A stretch of DNA of 64,000 nt from GCA-2720865 sp047630275 (GCA_047630275.1 JBLHVN010000001.1:124001-188000), one strand, 5' to 3'. Shown: positions 17,201 through 25,747, counted from the stretch's first letter. Program-made: numbers and translations. Notes: a model not told the origin generated them from the letters alone.

Positions 17201-18250
17201 TTAATCCTCAGTAACAGTGCATTTTAAATTAAACTTTTCTTTCCATTTAGGATCTGCACAATAAATTCGATATACTAATTCCATTGTTTTAAAGGCATCG
17301 AGAGATGACCCATTGAGAATAGGTTTATCCTGCAATATAGCCTCTGCAAATTCTTCGATTTCTTCATTCCAGGAATTATCTTCATTAAATTTGGTTGTAA
17401 CTTCCTTAGGATCTCCATTATCATTTTCACTTTTATAAGCGATGGTTATCTTTTCAGCGCCATAACTTTTAGAGCCAGATAAAATCCCGGATAAGGTAAC
17501 GCCGCCTTTCTCTAAACTAATTTCCAATTGAAATTGATGACGCCATTGTGTTGCTGTAGAGTTTAAAAAGGCTACAACTCCATCTTCGGTTTTCATTAAG
17601 GCATAAGCGTTGTCTTCTACGTCATGTTTCCAAAAACTATTATCAATAAAACTATGTATTTCAGAGAATTCACCTGCAAAAAGCCTAAGGAGATCAACCA
17701 TATGAATCCCTTGATCTAAAAGAATTCCTCCTCCAGCAATATCTCTCTGGGCGCGCCAGCCAGATTCAAAACTTAGTATTTTTGATTTACCGTATACGCC
17801 TCGAATATTTATGATTTTTCCTAGTTTATTGCCCCTAATTACTTCCAAGGCACTTTTAACTGAATCATGATAACGGTGATTAAAACCGTATTTTAGTTTT
17901 AAATTGGGTTTGCTTGCTTCGACTTTTCTTACTTTTGCAATCTCATCAAGGTCTCTTCCTGGAGGTTTTTCACAAAAGACATGCATATCTAAATTTAGGC
18001 CAGCCATGCACACTTCGGCTGCGATATCATTAGTTAGGCATACAAAAAGAATATCCAAATCCTCTTTTAAGAGGTCTTGATAGCGAGAGAAAGTCTTCAC
18101 TCCATCTTGAATGCTATTGTCTTCAGCAAAAGTTCTGTCGCAAACTGCAACAGTCTCTAGGTTTGGATGTTCGTCAATATATAATCGTCTTCTGCGACCA
18201 ACGACTCCATAACCAGCAATTCCAACTTTTAATAATTTGTTTGAGTTCAT
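17201..18250 (-). CDS. Gfo/Idh/MocA-family oxidoreductase
   Basis: 349 residues. KVGIAGYGVVGRRR is the N-terminal NAD(P) motif, MHVFCEKPPGRD is the family EKP motif, and GGGILLDQGIHMVDLLR contains the C-terminal-domain Asp and His used in catalysis. The family oxidises or reduces a hydroxyl on sugars, cyclitols and NDP-sugars. It lies between the cytidylyltransferase (five-base gap) and the SIS isomerase, inside the putative ulosonic-acid operon. A 2- or 3-position sugar oxidation is possible. Confidence 0.88.
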   Translation of the reverse strand: MNSNKLLKVGIAGYGVVGRRRRLYIDEHPNLETVAVCDRTFAEDNSIQDGVKTFSRYQDLLKEDLDILFVCLTNDIAAEVCMAGLNLDMHVFCEKPPGRDLDEIAKVRKVEASKPNLKLKYGFNHRYHDSVKSALEVIRGNKLGKIINIRGVYGKSKILSFESGWRAQRDIAGGGILLDQGIHMVDLLRLFAGEFSEIHSFIDNSFWKHDVEDNAYALMKTEDGVVAFLNSTATQWRHQFQLEISLEKGGVTLSGILSGSKSYGAEKITIAYKSENDNGDPKEVTTKFNEDNSWNEEIEEFAEAILQDKPILNGSSLDAFKTMELVYRIYCADPKWKEKFNLKCTVTED

Positions 18251-18255
18251 ATTTT

Positions 18256-19035
18256 TTACTTTTGACCTTTATACTTTTGATACTTTTGATCATCGATCAT
18301 TATCTTTTCGACTTTTATTAAATCTTCGGGAGAGTCAACACTTAGACAGGGCAGGTTTGTCTCTAGCATTCGTATTACTTCTCCATGCTCTAGCATTCTA
18401 TTCATATCAACAGCTTCTGAGAGTTCTAATGGAGTTTTTTCAAGTTGACTAAACTTCACTAGCTTATCTCTACGAAAAAATAATAAACCAGTCTGCTTCA
18501 TCCAAGGCCCTTTGCTACCTTTTTTTACAGTAGGGATAGGTTCTCGTGACATATACAAGGCATTGTTCATTTGATTTACTACTACCTTAACGATATCTTC
18601 ATTATTTAAATCCTCTACAGAATCTATTCTCCCCATAATATTAACAATCGCTAATTCATCATCTTCATTTAATGAATCAACCGCTTGTTTAATTATCTCT
18701 GGTACAATAAATGGCTCATCACCTTGAATGACGGCAACATTATCAAATTTAATTTGAAGTTCCTTTTCGATTATTTCTAAAGCTTCTGCTGAACGGTCTA
18801 GGCAGTTTGTGTGCTTATCAGAAGTCATTACCGCCTTACAGCCCATTTTTACTGAATAGTCGAAGATCTCTTTGTCACATGTTGCTACATATAACTCATC
18901 TAAGTTATCAGACATTTGAGCTCTTAAGATAATGTGTCCGATCATTGGAATATCTAAAATTTCTTTTAAAGGCTTATTTGGGAACCTTGTAGCAGCCATT
19001 CTCGCTGGAATGATTGCCAAAGTCTTTGGTCTCAT
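18256..19035 (-). CDS. KdsB/NeuA-type CMP-sugar-acid cytidylyltransferase
   Basis: About 259 residues from the ATG at 19035, which directly follows the aldolase stop and has GAG seven bases upstream; the ATG at 19047 lacks a ribosome site. LAIIPARMAATRFPNKPL is the nucleotide-binding N-terminus of CMP-Kdo synthetase (KdsB/KpsU), with VAVIQGDEPFIVPEII and CLDRSAEALEI also matching. KdsB-type enzymes transfer CMP from CTP to the anomeric hydroxyl of a 2-keto-3-deoxy sugar acid. Its position next to an HpcH/HpaI aldolase, with no KdsA visible, suggests a second, dedicated ulosonic acid. It could still be a plain Kdo enzyme. Confidence 0.82.
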   Translation of the reverse strand: MRPKTLAIIPARMAATRFPNKPLKEILDIPMIGHIILRAQMSDNLDELYVATCDKEIFDYSVKMGCKAVMTSDKHTNCLDRSAEALEIIEKELQIKFDNVAVIQGDEPFIVPEIIKQAVDSLNEDDELAIVNIMGRIDSVEDLNNEDIVKVVVNQMNNALYMSREPIPTVKKGSKGPWMKQTGLLFFRRDKLVKFSQLEKTPLELSEAVDMNRMLEHGEVIRMLETNLPCLSVDSPEDLIKVEKIMIDDQKYQKYKGQK

Positions 19036-19036
19036 A

Positions 19037-19810
19037 TTATTTCTCATTGGTTTCGATAGAGTTTAGAGCCTCTCTAGCAGAATGATCTAAAATTCGAAAA
19101 TCTACGCTGTAAGCAATAAAGGTATACCCTTCACTAATTCTATCTTTTAATTCTGCTTTATTAGGTTCAACAATATGTATCCCCGGGCTAACGTTATATT
19201 TTTTTGCAGTATCTTTTATTTTCTCTAAAGCTACTAAAAGATCAGGATGATCAAATTGGCCAGGAATCCCCATTGAGGCTGAGAGGTCGTATGGACCAAC
19301 CATATATGCATCAACCTCTTTACAAGAGAAAATATCATCTAAGTTTTCTAATGCATCAATATGCTCAATTTGAATTATTAGAGGAGCATTATCTTTATGC
19401 CAAGAATGATAATCCTTGAAGCGAGGACCATACCCTTGCGCCCTAGCAAGCCCGACTCCTCTGTTTCCGAGGGGGGGGAAGTGCATTGACTGATACGCTC
19501 TTAGGACGTCTTCTTTAGAGTTAACCATTGGGACGATAAGCCCGTGGGCTCCGCTATCAAGAACTCTTTTAATTTGAACTGGATCGTTTGAAGAGAGTCT
19601 GACGAGAGGAGCTTTTCCGGCTAAATCAATTGTGCGAATAAGTCTTTCAGTCGTTTCTAATGAGCAAGGAGAGTGTTCTATATCAATACAGATCCAGCTG
19701 AATCCAGCGTTACAGAAAATCTCAGCAATTGCCTCGTTACCTAATGACAACCAAGTCCCTATTGCAGGAGTGTCGCCCTTCCTAATAAGCTCTCTTATAT
19801 TTTTAGGCAT
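19037..19810 (-). CDS. HpcH/HpaI-family class II aldolase
   Basis: 257 residues. AIGTWLSLGNEAIAEI, CIDIEHSPCSLE, GLIVPMVNSKED and YMVGPYDLSASMG are the expected HpcH/HpaI blocks (metal ligands in the later Glu and Asp segments). The family cleaves or forms 2-keto-3-deoxy acids from pyruvate and an aldehyde, as in 2-keto-3-deoxy-L-rhamnonate and 4-hydroxy-2-oxoheptanedioate aldolases. A GGAG ribosome site lies six bases before the ATG. It leads the seven-gene operon. Run in the synthetic direction, it could build the carbon skeleton later activated by the adjacent cytidylyltransferase. Confidence 0.87.
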   Translation of the reverse strand: MPKNIRELIRKGDTPAIGTWLSLGNEAIAEIFCNAGFSWICIDIEHSPCSLETTERLIRTIDLAGKAPLVRLSSNDPVQIKRVLDSGAHGLIVPMVNSKEDVLRAYQSMHFPPLGNRGVGLARAQGYGPRFKDYHSWHKDNAPLIIQIEHIDALENLDDIFSCKEVDAYMVGPYDLSASMGIPGQFDHPDLLVALEKIKDTAKKYNVSPGIHIVEPNKAELKDRISEGYTFIAYSVDFRILDHSAREALNSIETNEK

Positions 19811-19857
19811 TTACTTCTCCGGATAGAAAAAACTAGCAATAAAATCATATTTTGAAA

Positions 19858-19904
19858 AGTTTGTTACTAGAGGAAACACAGTAACAAACTAATCACTGTT
19901 ACTG
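19858..19904 (-). promoter_or_regulatory. Mutually exclusive hairpins, attenuator-like, upstream of the aldolase operon
   Basis: On the minus strand three segments occur in order: CAGTAACA (19886-19879), TGTTACTG within AGTTTGTTACTG, and AGTAACAAACT (19868-19858). The middle one can pair with the first (8 bp) or with the third (11 bp perfect, 11-base loop). The second pairing is followed by a short T run, like a weak terminator. The operon's first start is about 50 bases downstream. It could equally be the 3' terminator of the asparagine synthetase gene; the stems are AT-rich. Confidence 0.4.
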
Positions 19905-20025
19905 GTGTGGGGATAGGTACTTTACTAGTACTTAATCGCTATTTTTTTGTGCAGCGCAGTTCGCAATTCGTAAACAGGCTCGTCGCATAGGCTTGATAAT
20001 GTTCCATAGATAAGTGAGTTGGAGG

Positions 20026-21783
20026 CTAATGAGACCTAATAAAATGTTCAATATTTATTAATTTCCATTCTAGGTTTCTGTCAAAGCGAGGATCTGAAAG
20101 AGTTGATTCATCTATACCCAACAATTTTAGAGCAAGAAAATCCTTAACATCACCCAATATCTCTTTTGATTCATTAGGAAAGCCTGAAAACCCTTGCTTG
20201 TTCACGATTAAATTATCGGGGAAATATTTTAGAAAAACTCTTTTTAAAATATTCTTTGTTTTCAAAAGGGGATTTGGATTATTGAAATCGAGCTTGGCCC
20301 AAATGGGTAGATTTAGTGCAAACTCTATAACTGGTTTTCTCATAAAGATGCTTCTTGTCTCCAACCCCCAAATCAATGACATGAGATCTGCCCCCCTCAT
20401 GGCGACATTTGAAACTTGCATAGTTAAGTCACATAGCATTTGCGCATGAAGGACCTGTGTTTTCTTATCATCTAAAAATGAGTAAGCCTCAAGACAGCTC
20501 TTCCATCCTTTTGAAAGCTCACTCTCAAGCATGTAGGTATCATGATCAAACAGCTCGATCTCTGGTTTAAAGAAGCCTGAATAAAGCGATGGGCATGTAT
20601 CAGAGAAGAGTTGGGGCTCTAGGTAGCATTCATATCCCCCAAAAAGCTCATCTGCCCCTTCTCCTCCAAATAAGGCTTTGCACCCCATCATACTAACATA
20701 GGCTGACTGGAGGTTTTGTCCTATAAAGGAATGACTTAAAAGTGGGGAGCATAGAACTGAGATACTTCTATTTATTTCTGATGCATAAATCTCTTTGTTA
20801 ACATTTAATATTGTTACTTTCTTTTCTACAGATTCTTCAAAACCGGTAAGATCAAGACTGATTTCATCTTTTCCAACGTGATTAACTGCGACTAGAACAT
20901 CGGGATTTCCATGCTCACATGCATATGCCGAAAGTAATGATGAATCAATTCCTCCACTCAGAACAGAAGCGAATGAGCGATTATTGGGAACCATCTCTTT
21001 TACGCACTTACTTAGAATTTGGTCTAATTCATCTGTAAGCTCTTCAATCGTTTTACTCGCAAGGAGATCCATTTTATTTTTAGAGATTAATTCAATACAG
21101 GTATTTTTTTGAATATGTTGAACGGACATAGTATTCAGGTTCAAAACCTCTAAACAGCCTGTTCCCAGTTGACGGACATTTTTATAAGCGACTCTTTCTT
21201 GCTGTAGCAAGTGCCTAGTGAAAAAATAGTCTTTTAGTACATCTATATCAATTTCGAGATCTTCGACTAATACTTTAATGGCATCGATTTGCGAGGATAA
21301 AATAATTTGATCTTCATCTTCATAAATATAAAGAGTTTTTTCCCCTTGAAAGTCTCGTGAATAAAAAATTTCATTTTTCTCTCTATCAAATACAGAATAT
21401 GCAAACATACCATCAAGTTTTTGAGGTATATCCTTTTTATTGAGATTATCATGTAGTTTCACTAAGACTTCGGTATCGATAACTTTATCATTAAGTAATA
21501 TATCTTCTTTTAAAATATCTTTAGATAATTCTTTGTAATTGTAAATTTCACCATTAAAGCTTAGGTAGTAATTCTTTGATGGTGACCATAAAAAATCGGA
21601 TGTACTTGTTTCAATATCCCCGACTAATGAGAGTACTGTTTGCCCTAAAAAGATATGAGGTTCTGGAGAATAAAACAATTTTTTATCTGGACCACGGTTA
21701 TGGAGTTTGGCCATCGCCCTTCTACAAAGCGATAAATCCAATTTCTTTTTCTTTTTATTGATAATATTTAAAATTCCACACAT
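20026..21783 (-). CDS. asnB: Glutamine-hydrolysing asparagine synthetase-like amidotransferase
   Basis: 585 residues starting MCGI, so the N-terminal nucleophile Cys2 is present. HNRGPDKK and SFNGEIYNYKEL belong to the glutaminase domain. SVLSGGIDSSLLSAYA is the PPi loop of the synthetase domain, and GGEGADELFGGY is also conserved. AsnB-type proteins in polysaccharide loci often amidate a sugar or uronic acid carboxylate rather than aspartate. Three bases separate it from the upstream epimerase gene, so the two form one unit. The aldolase operon follows on the same strand after about 215 bases. Use of the symbol asnB reflects family only. Confidence 0.85.
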   Translation of the reverse strand: MCGILNIINKKKKKLDLSLCRRAMAKLHNRGPDKKLFYSPEPHIFLGQTVLSLVGDIETSTSDFLWSPSKNYYLSFNGEIYNYKELSKDILKEDILLNDKVIDTEVLVKLHDNLNKKDIPQKLDGMFAYSVFDREKNEIFYSRDFQGEKTLYIYEDEDQIILSSQIDAIKVLVEDLEIDIDVLKDYFFTRHLLQQERVAYKNVRQLGTGCLEVLNLNTMSVQHIQKNTCIELISKNKMDLLASKTIEELTDELDQILSKCVKEMVPNNRSFASVLSGGIDSSLLSAYACEHGNPDVLVAVNHVGKDEISLDLTGFEESVEKKVTILNVNKEIYASEINRSISVLCSPLLSHSFIGQNLQSAYVSMMGCKALFGGEGADELFGGYECYLEPQLFSDTCPSLYSGFFKPEIELFDHDTYMLESELSKGWKSCLEAYSFLDDKKTQVLHAQMLCDLTMQVSNVAMRGADLMSLIWGLETRSIFMRKPVIEFALNLPIWAKLDFNNPNPLLKTKNILKRVFLKYFPDNLIVNKQGFSGFPNESKEILGDVKDFLALKLLGIDESTLSDPRFDRNLEWKLINIEHFIRSH

Positions 21784-21786
21784 GAT

Positions 21787-22710
21787 TTATGATTCCAAAC
21801 GACTTGCAACAAGCTTCTTCAAACCGCTGTTAAGGTTATGTTCAGGAGAAAAGTTCAAAATAGCTCTTTGCTTTGATACATCAGCGTAATTATAAAATGT
21901 ATCCCCAACCGTTCCATCTTCTTCTATAATTTCGATAGATGTGAAATCCTTATTCAGGACAACGCAAATTTCTTTTATAATTTCTAAGATTGTAGCGGGC
22001 TTCTCGTGGGCGATATTGATAACTTGGTTCTTGGCCTTTTCAGATTCCAATGTTCTAACGATGGCTTTAGCCGCATCAGTCACATATACCAATCCCCTAA
22101 CTCTATCTAAGGAACCTTTTACAACGATTTTATTTCCATCCATTAATTGAGTTAGCATTATATTTACAATGCCTTGGAAGGTGTTTGGTTTATGGCCAGA
22201 ACCGTATGTGGCAAAAAGCCTTACGACTTTCCAATTCAAGTCGTAGCCCTCTCCAAGAGTTTTTAAGAATCTTTCATTTGCGACTTTGCAAATCGCATAT
22301 ATTGTACCGGGGTCTAATGGGACGTCTTCTTTAATTGCGAAATCGGGCTGAGACCCATAGACAGCAGAAGAGCTAAGATAGATAACTTCTGCGGAATTCT
22401 TTATGCACCATTCAAAAATCTTCATGCTTCCAGTGGCATTGATCTCAACATCAATCAAAGGCTCTTTTAAGGACTTGCCTCCAGGGTGAGCAGCACAATG
22501 AATAACGGCATCGACATCTTTACCGGCTAGAACTTTATGTAAGTCACAACTAGCAATGTCTGTGGAGATAAATTCAAAGTTGTCCTTGAGTCCTGAGCCT
22601 TCGAGATTGTTGCAATCGAGACCATAGACGAAGTAATCTCCCTTTAAGAGCTCACTCGCTACTGCATGGCCAATTAGGCCAGAGACACCAGTCACTAATA
22701 CATTCTTCAT
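21787..22710 (-). CDS. NAD-dependent epimerase/dehydratase (extended SDR)
   Basis: 307 residues. VLVTGVSGLIGHAVASE holds the GxxGxxG motif. VIYLSSSAVYG and IYAICKVANER carry the catalytic Ser and the YxxxK pair. RGLVYVTDAAKAI is the usual late substrate-side motif of NDP-sugar epimerases such as GalE-like and uronic-acid epimerases. A GGAGC ribosome site sits six bases before the ATG. It is directly followed by the asparagine synthetase, so its product may be a uronic acid later amidated. This is inference from context. Confidence 0.85.
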   Translation of the reverse strand: MKNVLVTGVSGLIGHAVASELLKGDYFVYGLDCNNLEGSGLKDNFEFISTDIASCDLHKVLAGKDVDAVIHCAAHPGGKSLKEPLIDVEINATGSMKIFEWCIKNSAEVIYLSSSAVYGSQPDFAIKEDVPLDPGTIYAICKVANERFLKTLGEGYDLNWKVVRLFATYGSGHKPNTFQGIVNIMLTQLMDGNKIVVKGSLDRVRGLVYVTDAAKAIVRTLESEKAKNQVINIAHEKPATILEIIKEICVVLNKDFTSIEIIEEDGTVGDTFYNYADVSKQRAILNFSPEHNLNSGLKKLVASRLES

Positions 22711-22817
22711 TTTATTGCTCCAAGCATTCTTACAATGGCTACCAAAGTATCATAATTTCTATAGCTCTTCACGAGCATTCTGATTGAGAAGAAGGGGGGC
22801 TCTCTTTTAAGGCGCGT

Positions 22818-22955
22818 AGCAAAAAAGACCTATCTCTTTTTAGAAAAGAGTTTATTAGAAATGAGGAGTTATAAAGACTCATTAGGAGACGATATAGGTC
22901 TTCCCTGGCCATATCCCCCCTTAATCTTCCATATAGGAATGGTCATAGACCGTGA
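22818..22955 (-). ncRNA. Candidate structured small RNA or leader with terminator
   Basis: On the minus strand a perfect 9-bp outer stem (22902-22894 with 22833-22825) encloses two hairpins: one with 6-bp arms AATGAG/CTCATT (22883-22878 with 22865-22860) and one with 7-bp arms CTCTTTT/AAAAGAG (22850-22844 with 22840-22834). The 3' arm of the outer stem runs into TTTTTT, as in a rho-independent terminator. Two CTCCT motifs, complementary to a Shine-Dalgarno, lie outside the stems. A promoter-like sequence precedes it. It may be a free small RNA or the 5' leader of the epimerase-asnB unit. No known RNA family recognised. Confidence 0.4.
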
Positions 22956-22960
22956 TTATG

Positions 22961-22988
22961 TTTATATTTCTCCTTAAATAAGTTTCAA
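22961..22988 (-). promoter_or_regulatory. Putative sigma-70 promoter for the minus-strand RNA/leader
   Basis: On the minus strand TTGAAA (22988-22983) and TATAAA (22966-22961) are separated by 16 bases, a near-consensus sigma-70 pair. Transcription would begin near 22954 and enter the three-stem structure that ends at about 22818. Confidence 0.4.
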
Positions 22989-23019
22989 TAATCTTAAAAA
23001 TGGATCTTAGGTATTTCGG

Positions 23020-24813
23020 ATGGCAAATCTATACTTTAGCGACAAACTCCAAGATCATGAAAATTCAGGGTTTTATGCCCATTATTTTAATGAAGATATT
23101 CTTGCTACCAATAAAAAGTTACTTTCTCTTAAACAGATAATATCTGAGAACTCAAGTAAATGGACGAATGAGTTTCTGGACTGGCATAAGGAGTTATGCC
23201 GACTAGGGAGTGAGAATGTCGAGGACTGGTGGCTTTTACCAGCATCGCGAGCAATCGCATTTGAGCTACCCCTTTTAGAGAACCTATTTTTCTCATTAGC
23301 TCTTATAGAGAAAGTTGAGAAAGAGAATATTGATTCTCTAGAGGTTATTGGCGTTCCAATAGAAGTATTTGATTTTATAAAAGAATTAAAGCCTGAATGG
23401 AGTTTAAAAACATCCGTAAGTAGCAAAAAAAATAGCCCAGTTGTTAAGCTTTTAGATAAGTTAAGATCCGTAAAGTTTCTTTCTTTTATTCTGCTTCGTT
23501 CTTTTCTAAATAGTGTTAAATGGGATTTAGCGAAACCTAAGGGAGGTGTTCTTCTCTATTCTCACTTGATTCATTCCACTATTTTTAAAGCAAGTGGGGA
23601 TCACTTTTTTGGTAATATGTTCAAAAATCTTGAGCGAGATTTCCCCGTCCAATGGCTTTTCTTATCTTCACTAAAGAAGACATCAGAAGCCAGTAAGCTA
23701 GTAAGAGAACTCAATAGTAATGGGTCATCTTGCTATCTTATTCAAAATTTAATTAATCTTAAACACATAGGCTTATTTTATAAATCTTTATTTAGGATTT
23801 CCAAGCAACTTAAAAATATAGAGAATTGTTTACCTTCTTTAAAAATAAATAAGCACTACTCAACTAGATTTCCTATGCTTTTTTTTAATCATTTAGCTAT
23901 GGAATACAAGCCTTTTGTAGAATTAGAAGTCTATTTTAGTTTCAAAATTTACTTAACGAATTCTCCAGTGGAGATAATTATCTATCCGTACGAAGAAAAA
24001 GGTTTAGAAAGGGCCATACTTAAAGCTGCTAAGGGGGCAGAGCAGGCAGTTCTTACAATGGGGTATGCACATGCTCTACACAACGACGGACACCTTTACC
24101 TAAGTAAAAAACATTATCAAAATATTAATATACCGCAGCCTGATTATATTGCCACTACAGGACCATCAAGTCGAAAATGGCTGTCAGAAAAAGGATTCGA
24201 CAACGCGGAAATGATAGACCTCGGAACGAAGAGATATCGCGAAGACCTTGGTGATATCCCAAAGTTTTTTTCAGATAGAGAGAATTGTAAAAAATTAAAG
24301 ATCCTATTTATATGCGGTCTGGTAACAGAAGCATCATCTTTTTATAACCTTATAAAAGATAGACCAGAAACTTTCAAAGACTGTGAATTGGTGATCAGAA
24401 TATATCCTTTTTCTCACCAAACACTTCAAAATAATTATTTAGGAAAAATAAGAAAGATACTACCTCAGTTGCAGACAGATATTGGGACTCTTGAGCAACA
24501 AGTGAAAAAATCAGATGTTGTATTATTTTATTCAACATCAGCAGGGCTTGAAGCTATTTTAGGTGGAAGGCTTTCTGTATATTTGAATTTAGATAGCTAC
24601 TTTAATTTAAACCCGATTGATGGAAAAGGGGAGTTTCCAAAAAGACTTGTTTGTGAAAATCTTCAAAAACTAGAAGAAACAATTCAATACATATCTAAGT
24701 TAACAACTGAGGAATATACGGTGCTCATGAAAGAGCAGAGGGTATTTGCTAAGAATATTTATTCTCCTCCAGAAATGAAGGAATTAAGAAAATTATTAAA
24801 TAGCCACTCTTAA
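23020..24813 (+). CDS. Probable GT-B-type surface-carbohydrate glycosyltransferase (TIGR04326-like)
   Basis: 597 residues, no membrane helices. The first third is alpha-helical with an EDWWLLPASRAIAFELPLL segment. The second half looks like a GT-B domain: IIYPYEEKGLERAILKAAK, TMGYAHALHND, PDYIATTGPSSRKWL, a KILFICGLVTEAS strand and a VVLFYSTSAGLEAILGG motif near the C-terminus that resembles the donor-binding end of CDP-glycerol- or Kdo-transferase-like proteins. Its length and the WW motif recall the TIGR04326 surface-carbohydrate family, but I am not certain. It is monocistronic and divergent from the epimerase-asnB unit; start ATG with AGG upstream. Confidence 0.55.
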   Translation: MANLYFSDKLQDHENSGFYAHYFNEDILATNKKLLSLKQIISENSSKWTNEFLDWHKELCRLGSENVEDWWLLPASRAIAFELPLLENLFFSLALIEKVEKENIDSLEVIGVPIEVFDFIKELKPEWSLKTSVSSKKNSPVVKLLDKLRSVKFLSFILLRSFLNSVKWDLAKPKGGVLLYSHLIHSTIFKASGDHFFGNMFKNLERDFPVQWLFLSSLKKTSEASKLVRELNSNGSSCYLIQNLINLKHIGLFYKSLFRISKQLKNIENCLPSLKINKHYSTRFPMLFFNHLAMEYKPFVELEVYFSFKIYLTNSPVEIIIYPYEEKGLERAILKAAKGAEQAVLTMGYAHALHNDGHLYLSKKHYQNINIPQPDYIATTGPSSRKWLSEKGFDNAEMIDLGTKRYREDLGDIPKFFSDRENCKKLKILFICGLVTEASSFYNLIKDRPETFKDCELVIRIYPFSHQTLQNNYLGKIRKILPQLQTDIGTLEQQVKKSDVVLFYSTSAGLEAILGGRLSVYLNLDSYFNLNPIDGKGEFPKRLVCENLQKLEETIQYISKLTTEEYTVLMKEQRVFAKNIYSPPEMKELRKLLNSHS

Positions 24814-24843
24814 TTTAAGTAAAACCTCTAGCTATCGAACAGT

Positions 24844-25701
24844 CTATTCTTTTTCTTTTTTCTGTATAGGGCTATTGTATAGAATTTCTTTAGTACTCGA
24901 CTGCTCAAGGTATTTTTCTTCATAATAGGCAAGCCGCTTTCTAGCTTCCACAGCTGCATACTCGGTCCTCCATAGATTATACTTTTTCGTATTCTCTTGA
25001 ACATTATCGGGAAGGTTTCCAACTGTATTCAATTGGGCCAAGGCAATCATGCGTGGATTAGGTGAGATGTTATGAGCTGAACCGTGAATAAGTGCAGAAT
25101 GAAAAAAGAGAACATCTCCAGGCTCTGCTTCGACCACTGTTACAGGGTATTTTTTATTTAATTCGTCCAGTGAAGAGGGAGGAATCATGAATTTTTGTAA
25201 TCCATTTATATTAACGAATGGCTCGTGCTCAATGAAGCCTTCATTGTGAGAGCCAGGGAAAATATTTAATCCTCCGTTATTAACACTGTGATCATCCAAG
25301 AAGACTACGCAAGTAAGCATATTTATTTCTTGGTAACCCCGTTGCCTCCAATAAACGAAGTCTTGATGATGATACTCAACTGTTCCACACCAAGCTGCTT
25401 TAAGATTAACCTTACTAGACCAAATATAAACTTTATTTTTTATTAGATTTTCAGCGACATCTAAAATTTTAGGATCACCAACCAGTTTGGCAATGGGGTC
25501 ATCCCCATGATGGACATTTTGCCATACCGCTAGGTCTACCATTGGTTCCTGATCGGTCCAGCTCTTCACCATCGACTTTAAGTCTTTGTCTCGTAGCCAG
25601 AGGGCTGAGTTTTTAGCTTCGTCTTTATTAAAAAAATTCTTAATAACGACATAACCTAACTCATCAAATTTTTTAGTATCTGTATTTAATTCTGTCGCCA
25701 C
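24844..25701 (-). CDS. Phytanoyl-CoA dioxygenase (PhyH)-family oxygenase
   Basis: 285 residues. VEYHHQDFVYWRQRGYQ provides the HxD iron ligands, and FFHSALIHGSAHN supplies the distal His of the 2-His-1-carboxylate facial triad. NNGGLNIFPGSHNEGF is also family-typical. PhyH enzymes are Fe(II)/2-oxoglutarate-dependent and hydroxylate small molecules. Homologues occur in glycan and natural-product loci with unclear substrates. It lies about 45 bases downstream of the 4,6-dehydratase on the same strand, so the two may act on one sugar. Confidence 0.85.
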   Translation of the reverse strand: MATELNTDTKKFDELGYVVIKNFFNKDEAKNSALWLRDKDLKSMVKSWTDQEPMVDLAVWQNVHHGDDPIAKLVGDPKILDVAENLIKNKVYIWSSKVNLKAAWCGTVEYHHQDFVYWRQRGYQEINMLTCVVFLDDHSVNNGGLNIFPGSHNEGFIEHEPFVNINGLQKFMIPPSSLDELNKKYPVTVVEAEPGDVLFFHSALIHGSAHNISPNPRMIALAQLNTVGNLPDNVQENTKKYNLWRTEYAAVEARKRLAYYEEKYLEQSSTKEILYNSPIQKKEKE

Positions 25702-25747
25702 TTCTTCTCCTTAATTAACAAATAACTAATATCACGCTATCCATTAT

